Part shown: positions 57,640 to 64,000 of the stretch, one piece after another
How positions within the stretch are numbered: the first letter of the stretch is position 1
Layout of the letters: the number at the start of each line of letters is the position of its first letter
Assembly (NCBI GenBank): GCA_013398295.1
Contig: VZSF01000046.1
Location: 186,001 to 250,000 of the forward strand
Length of the DNA stretch: 64,000 nucleotides
Direction: 5' to 3'
From: Chionis minor
Lineage: Eukaryota > Chordata > Aves > Charadriiformes > Chionididae
The notes under the pieces: model-generated
Seen by the model: the letters and a program-made list of their open reading frames with translations, nothing else
What the model was told of the DNA's origin: nothing
Databases searched by the model: none
Position numbers and translations under genes: made by a program

Positions 57640-57700
57640 AATCGTGGAGGGGTGGAGCTCTGACTCAATGTAATAAAACACCTGTTCAGCAACTTCTGAC
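57640..57700 (+). promoter_or_regulatory. Promoter-like block of a presumed third PLA2G4E-like gene
   Basis: TCAGAAATCGTGGAGGGGTG, then GAGCTC, TGACTCA (57,661-57,667) and, three bases on, TAATAAAA (57,671-57,678). This mirrors the gene 2 block (AAGAAATCAGGCAGAGGTGG, GGCTC, TGAGTCA, three bases, TATAAAA). Both carry a perfect AP-1 heptamer; the TATA element is poorer here. Confidence 0.5.
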
Positions 57701-57803
57701 AGTCGTCAAGGCTGTAAGTATGTTTCAGGAGGCACTGGAAACTGTGGAGCCTAATACTCAGGTGCTATTCACAGCACCTGCTTTTAATGCAGCAGTGATC
57801 TCA

Positions 57804-57830
57804 ATGGCATCAACCTCTGCCTTTTCTCAG
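57804..57830 (+). CDS. Presumed third paralogue, exon 1 (5' end only)
   Basis: ATG at 57,804 sits where the gene 2 ATG falls when the promoters are aligned (GTGATCTCAATGG against CTGATAACAATGG). It opens MASTSAFSQ with a phase-0 donor GTAAGT at 57,831. The frame is also open from an upstream ATG at 57,720 (37 codons, MFQEALETVEPNTQ...), which would be the first ATG after the predicted transcription start, so the true start is uncertain. There is no domain evidence. Support comes from homology of position, phase and promoter. Confidence 0.4.
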
Positions 57831-58179
57831 GTAAGTGGAAAACAGAACAAGCCTGGCAGGAGTCTCCAAGTATTTGACGCAGATTTGTCCCCAGACTATA
57901 AAGATATCAAGTCTACTCTTACCTGTAGGACATAAATCTCCAAGAAAATAAGATTGTCCTTTCTTGGCTATTTGCAGCTATGAGGATGTGGAGTCAATAT
58001 CTTTCCACAGAGCAGAGAAAGAGCTGCCACTTTCCTGACACGTTCATTTTCTCCATCACAAACAATGAAGAGGTGCAAATTGCCTATTCCACATTGTAAC
58101 TCCACATTGATGACTTGAAACAAATAGAAAAATTGGTCTTTACTTTCTTTTTCATCCCTTGTTCCCCCTCCCTCAACAG

Positions 58180-58266
58180 CATTCAGGCAGTAAATCAAGC
58201 CCCTTGGAAAATGAAGAAAGAAAATGGATGATGCATGATGCAGCCACATGCGATGTTGACGCTAAG
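58180..58266 (+). CDS. Presumed third paralogue, exon 2
   Basis: 29 codons reading HSGSKSSPLENEERKWMMHD then AATCDVDAK, acceptor CCCTCAACAG, donor GTACCA, phase 0 on both sides. Gene 2 exon 2 has 28 codons, the same phases, a GTACCG donor and the same place after exon 1 (655 bases on in gene 2, 349 here). The next expected exon, the C2 start, was not found before 64,000. Confidence 0.4.
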
Positions 58267-61200
58267 GTACCAACTTCAACAAATTAAAAATAGGTGGGAC
58301 TAAACCAATATTTTTTGAGAAGGGTAGGATCTGGTTTTTTCCAAATTTTTTTATTCATATGTTTATTTAGAAATACAAACATTTTGTGAAAGAAGATTTT
58401 CTTTAGGTGAAACAACTGCATTCGATTAGGTTTTTTATTTCATTCCTTTATCTATTTACATGAAATATGTTATTTTCATGGGTTTATTCCTTAGAGAAAT
58501 TTCTTAGGGAAAATGTTCTCAATTTACTGTTAAAATGGGACTGACTTTGGCTTTTTTTAATGCTCTATTGACTTTAATGGAGTTTTAGCCCAGCACAAAT
58601 TGCCCTGTCAGAAAGTCAGAGCATGGCAATCCTTTGGGTTTTGGTCATTAATGCCAATTTCCAGAACTAATGCCCACTTTGATCACTGTGCAACTCATCA
58701 CAACAAAAGAAGAACAACTCTAACACTCCTGTGACAGAGCTGTGACAGAGATATATTTGCATTAAACACCTACCAGCTGTATCAGTGATGATTTTTTTTG
58801 TCTTGGTTAGCTTGCAGCTGACTGTACTTTGTGTCAAGCTGCCTCAAAGTAAAACCAGGTGGCTCCAAACAAAAAACTAATTTACTCTTGATGGTTTCTT
58901 AAATGGGGCGTGTGATTCAAGTGTCTATACCTCATAGGAAACCTGGATGTTTAATTTCTTGTTTGTGCAACCAGACTTCCAAATCAATAGAAAACCGCAT
59001 TATTTTGCTTATGTGTGCCTCAGCCTTATCAAACTGATTGATCAAACTAATCCCTTGTTCGTAGCATTCTGGCAGCTTCTACAGATGGAAATTGGTGTAC
59101 AGAAAGAATGACCACCTATCAATGGGGTGTGAAACTTGATGTAAATCGGAAAGAAATATAACCAAAACTAGCACGGCATTTAGGTGTTCATAATTTGCTT
59201 TGTGCGTGCATGTGCTAAAGCTCAGCAAGGGAATGTACTAAAACGGGAAAAGCAATTATTGGAGAGTGCAACGACCAGATCTCTGTAGCATTTTTTAATG
59301 ATTTACTGTATTTACACTGAAGTATTGTTTTGGTTTAGAATATCCATGGCTAAAATCATCCATTCTTTACCACTAAGGTAGCTATATGTATATAAAGGTT
59401 GTTAGAATCCAGCACATGTTTTTGAATGTATGTAAAGTAACATTAGAAAAATCCTATGGCCGTAAACTCCTGCATATAGGGGCTATGGGACCCATTCCAC
59501 AGCTTTAATTTATTGTTCTTGTCATAATTTCTCCTTATCAAATGAACCTCCAAAAGTTTGTTTGCTATCCACAAGTGTTTAACAACCAAGATGTTCCCAG
59601 ACACTCTTCATTTGCCTGCTGGCATTTGAATATGTGTTCTCTCCTCTGTAATAAAGCTTGGCAGAAAACTGACATTAAAGGCACAGCCTTGTGCAAGCTG
59701 GCCAGTTTCTGCCTCTCGCTGGCATTGGGTTTCCTGGGCAACTTTTAGCAATTGCCTTGACTTTTGCAAGCCACGGCTTGCCATCTGCAACAGGAGGATG
59801 ATCATTAGTAGAAAGGTGCTATAAAGGATAACTTGCTTATAGCAGATCTTGAGTCCCAGAAGAATTAAACAGGAGCAAAGCTTTCCTTAATGCTAGTGCT
59901 CAAATATTTGCCCAAGTACATGCTTCAGTTTGAGAGGACTTGGAGTAGCTGTGTGATAAACTGTGTTGTTACTGAATTGGGTTTAGAAACATGGCCAGGG
60001 GCTCTGCATGGAATTTAGCTGTGTTTCCTACCTACAGTGCAAAGCCAAATATGCCCTACTGCTGAATTTTCAGGAAAATTTAACAACCTTGTGAAAACTC
60101 CTTCATATTTTCAAATGGATAGGAGTATCAAGACAGCATCTCTTTAGCTGTTTCAGGGAGTTGTGAGTGGACAGTCTGCCTTCTAGCAGCTTACACGTAA
60201 GTACAGGAAAAATGAAACAAACCAAAGGAAGCTCATAAATAGTTGTGAGTAAGGTGGCCCATAATTACAGTAAAACTAGAAAATTTATCACTGGATATTA
60301 TATGTTAGTGCACTGTCTTACACAGAATAATTTGTTATTTCCAAAAATGAAAAAAACCCCAATGGTATTTTCCTTGGCAAATTATCAGCCAAAAAAATAT
60401 AGTTGTTGGCTCAGCAGCTGGGAAGGCACTGAAAATTTATATACAGTAATGCAAAGAGGAAGAAACTAGGAAGCACAATCTCAGCTCAAGATTAGAAATA
60501 TTAGCATAGGGTGGGAAAGCTCCCCAAAGTATTCTGCTGGACATGAAATTAGAAAGCGGAGAAGAACTAGGAGAATTTTAATCCAGTTTTGATTTAGGTA
60601 AACGATAGACAGGAAGTGATGCCCATTCCTTAACAATTTGCCACAAAACTAGAAAAAGCCATGACATTTCATCCTTCTCTCTTAGAAAAGGTATCTGTGA
60701 TTGAAGTGTGTCATGCAGTGTTACATTTTGCAGGGGTAACAATGAGCCTTTAAGGAAAGTTATCACTCTGACCACCACTGTGATTACAGGGATAAGTTCA
60801 GAGGTTCAGGGTACACAGATCTATCTTTGTTACCGGAGACTACAGGAGTATTTGCCCGCCTGTGTACTGTGGTTCTCAAATTTTGGTAATATTTTATTGT
60901 AGGTATCAGGAATTGCTCCTGGCTTAATCAGGAATGCAAATTTTGTGCTGAAAATGGCTATTTATGGTAATTAGTCACTCATGGATAGTTGATTACATTA
61001 CTAAGTCCCTGAACTATGTATCTTTTTTAATGTAACACAAATGATAATCACTAGCAGTGACACACTTGCTTTTTTGTTTATTAGCATTGTTCAATGTCTT
61101 ATTGCAGTGAAACAGTGACTAGAGGGAAAAGAGAATTAGTTGCATGATTTCCATCAATGGCACCATGGACCTGAACTTCAGGTATAAGGTGTTATTTTGG

Positions 61201-64000
61201 TGGTTGAATTTTCTGGAGTAGTTTTCAAGTCTGACATTTGGCCAGCAGAAAAGTATTATATGGAATAATTTTTCATTAACTGCTTTCTCTAAGGAGGATA
61301 AGTCTCCTTTTCATTTGTCTCAGAGATTTGCTTTATCGTTAATAGTTCACTTAATAGTTAGCATTTGTCTTCAAAGGCATGGATGTCTAAAATTATGCTG
61401 AGAATGATGATCACTGAAGATTGTTCCTTCTTTGATGCCCTAAGGAGGGGAAGGAAATGTGCTCTACAATAGATTGGGTTTTTTCCTAAAGGATTTTGAT
61501 TTGGGTTACGTGGCCATCTAAGTGTTATCCTGAGAGAAAGAAAGACATTCAGAGTACAGGCTGGTTCTGAGTGCTGTGAAAATCCTCTTCTAACTGGTAA
61601 AAGTGCTGAGAATATAGAGCTAAAACTAATATTTTCATTATTCCTTCAAATTTAAAGTAATCATTGTTCTTAGGGGCAGCCTAATACCAGAAGGGATTTT
61701 GCTAATAAACCCTGCTGACCCAATGAATAGACCCAGGGAGCGAGGCTCAGGGCTGAGGGAACTCAGCCATGACTTACTTGACTGCACTTTCTCTGCCACC
61801 AAATGCACTTACCGAGGGCATCTCCCAGGTTCACACGGCTAGCCTGTTCCTCTGTTGTTAATTCCTCGAGTGTCTTTTTCCATTCTCTTCCTTGTGGTCT
61901 TTGTTCCATAACTGCATGCTGGGTGTGCTCTGGCTGACATAGCCTGGATCTTGCTGTCTCACAGGACCCAGATTTCTTGGGCAATATGGTGAGATTTTCT
62001 GTGACAGGGGCTACCTGCCTCCCACTACAGTCTTTTCATGCCCAGCTCTTTGTCTTTTCTCTTACAGAGCCCCTACTCGGAGCTCTCCTCCTGGAGGTGA
62101 GAAATAATTCTTGCTTCTCTTTCAATCAAATTTATAATCTGTACGTTGTGGCTGATGGGTACTCTGCCCCATTCTTCCCTTGGCAATCTCTTCAAATTTA
62201 AATAAACTCTTGCTCTTTGCACCGAGCTGTCTTCCCCATTCACTTCTCACCATGACTCTACATGAAATTAGATGGTTTAACCCTTGAATAATCTTTGACA
62301 CTAAGTAATCTGTGTAGTATCTTACTGTTTTTCATGGAAATACTGAGAATGTTCTATTGTTTTGCTTGTGTTTTTTTCCTTCCTAGTATAGCCCTCCCGT
62401 ACTCCAAGTATCTTATCAGTTTGTCTTCATTTGCATGCATAATATGAGGTTCTTTTGATGTATTCTTCACGTAACCTCTATTCTAGTTTGCTGTGATAAC
62501 ACTCGGGAAACAGCACACAACTGGTGCTTGGTGTCGATGTGTCTTCACAGAAACCATATTTGTTTCTGCTTCTGTCAGTTTACTTTTTTAAAAGTCATGG
62601 TAGTTCATACACATCTCTGATAATCTTTTAAACCCGTGTTCTAAAATGCTGTCTGAAGGACTGGTGCCCTCAAAGAAGGGCAAGAGAGCACAAATACTAA
62701 ATGCAATCTCTTTAATTCTTTCCTTTATTTCTCCTGTATAATGTTTGCTGAAGTTTTTAATGTATTTCTCCAATTTTAGTACTGTTTTTGAGAAAGGTAT
62801 AGAAACAAATGGACAAACCCAATGAGTGTTTGTTCTTTAAGATCAAAACAGGTTGAGGTAAGAAGACACAGTTATTCCTTGCTGATGAAAAAGAAGTGGT
62901 CTAACAAAAATGGTTGAAACAACAGTGTGGAGTTGGCTCAGCCCAGTCTGATAATGCTGAGATCTTACACCCCCTGTTTGGAACAAACAGCCCTATAAAA
63001 TATCCTGTGCCCTACATACAACTTTAAGCAACAGTGATTAATTTCCTATTTAGTTTTGGAATGCACCCACTCAGAAGCCATTATCTTCTACTCCTTGTAT
63101 TCTGATAAAGAGAATGCACTTTTTCAGCACTTAATAGACATCTTGTTTTGGGTGTGCTGTTTCTGCACCCCACAGCAAAATGTATTAGCATTTTAACTAG
63201 TCAACTTCTTAAAAACTTTCTGATGTTTTGATTCCTGGTTATAAGCTTGAGCTCATAGGCAAAGCTTTGTGGTTATTTTAGGCACTGGTTAACTTTTACT
63301 TAATATGGCTTTAAAATATCCAGCATTTTCTCAAAAAATAATTCTTGCTATTTCATTGGATAGTTTCATAGCTTGAGAATTAATGCAATTTTTTTGCAAA
63401 TTCCTTTTATGACATTCATGTCTCATCCTCATAGAGACAGAAATTATTTGGGAGGTTAAGCTAAATTTTGTCCTGATGAATTCCCCATGGTCCAATGCTT
63501 TACACACTTCAGCTGATGTCCTGTCTTGTCTCACTGATTTCTTATACTGTGACCTTTTTAGCAGTCTTTGACTTTTGTCACAGTAGCAGCATCTGTGAAT
63601 GTGCTTTCTCTTATTTCACTCGAGAGTTTCTTCCTGTTGTTTTAATTGAAGTTGCTCAGAAAATAGATAATATCTCCTAATTATTTCATCATCTTCCACC
63701 AGCACTCCTCCATTTTCACTTCAGATAATATTTTCAAACTTTTGGTCATTAACTTTCACAACAGTTCCTTACTTTGGCCGCCTGTTGTTGCTTTGTGAGG
63801 TGACTTGACTAAGAATTACTGATCTATTTGCCTTCTGCAATTAACACAACTCCTCCTTGAGCTCTTCCTGAATATCAATGACTACCATCAGGCCTCCACG
63901 TCACTGAAGTGGCCACTTATTGCTTTGCCCTGATACATACTATGCCTTCAGTATTATTTGGCTGAATATCTTTTCTGCAAATCTACAAGTGTCATCATAC
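58267..64000. other. Presumed intron 2 of third paralogue or spacer
   Basis: AT-rich sequence without a convincing exon, RNA gene or young mobile element. If a third gene starts at 57.7 kb, this is its second intron, already longer than the 2.1 kb intron 2 of gene 2. An acceptor-like TCTTTTCTCTTACAG at about 62,054-62,068 is followed by a short GC-rich open stretch and a GTGAGA, but the encoded residues are not recognisable as a C2 domain. Confidence 0.5.

Noticed and set aside
62069..62097. Possible C2-start exon of the third paralogue after a good acceptor
   Set aside because: The phase-0 reading (SPYSELSSW) does not resemble [12 protein letters not shown] shifted reading has only weak chance likeness, and no following C2 core exon ([14 protein letters not shown]) was seen by 64,000.
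1..64000. CRISPR array, prokaryotic operon, integrated virus, tRNA or rRNA gene
   Set aside because: No regular spaced repeats, no LTR pairs or retroviral gene motifs, and no cloverleaf with A/B boxes was noticed. Spliced genes and CR1 LINEs mark the whole window as vertebrate nuclear DNA.

Overview
This is vertebrate nuclear DNA, almost certainly from a bird. Coding sequence lies in short exons with GT/AG borders. The recognisable interspersed repeats are mainly CR1 LINEs ending in the ATTCTATGATTCTATGA-type tail, with a few worn MIR-like SINE relics, and the introns are compact. I cannot name the species.

Layout. (1) 1-21,495, + strand: an epsilon-like group IV cytosolic phospholipase A2 gene (gene 1), cut by the left edge in its C2 domain. 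Eighteen exons (732 codons) run to a TAA stop. (2) 21,496-25,140: a 3.6 kb spacer holding 3' UTR and the next promoter. (3) 25,252-42,746, + strand: a complete second epsilon-like paralogue (gene 2) with 21 exons and 847 codons. It has the same exon lengths and phases as gene 1 except for small indels in five exons. (4) 42,747-57,640: a 15 kb spacer with no convincing gene, carrying a 1.7 kb CR1 and older LINE relics. (5) 57,640-58,266: a promoter-like block and two phase-0 exons resembling the 5' end of gene 2, so probably the start of a third array member whose body would lie beyond 64,000. (6) 58,267-64,000: presumed intron 2 of that gene or spacer.

Biology. Both genes encode the C2 domain followed by the cPLA2 alpha/beta-hydrolase domain, with the Ser (GLSGTTW) and Asp (V/I-D-T/A-G-F-F) of the catalytic dyad. 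The closest mammalian family known to me is PLA2G4E, a calcium-dependent N-acyltransferase/phospholipase of endosomal and plasma membranes that makes N-acyl-phosphatidylethanolamines. Tandem PLA2G4 genes are known in vertebrates and, from memory, epsilon-like copies are expanded in birds. The array itself is therefore not new.

The points most worth a second look are in gene 1: Lys in place of the Arg of the GGGxR motif, a four-codon insertion caused by a moved splice acceptor, a CR1 starting six bases into an intron, and a reduced basic C-terminus. Also notable is the AP-1/TATA arrangement shared by the gene 2 promoter and the presumed third promoter. I found no evidence of a wholly new biological system. 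All coordinates and splice sites were read by eye, without any alignment or database search.
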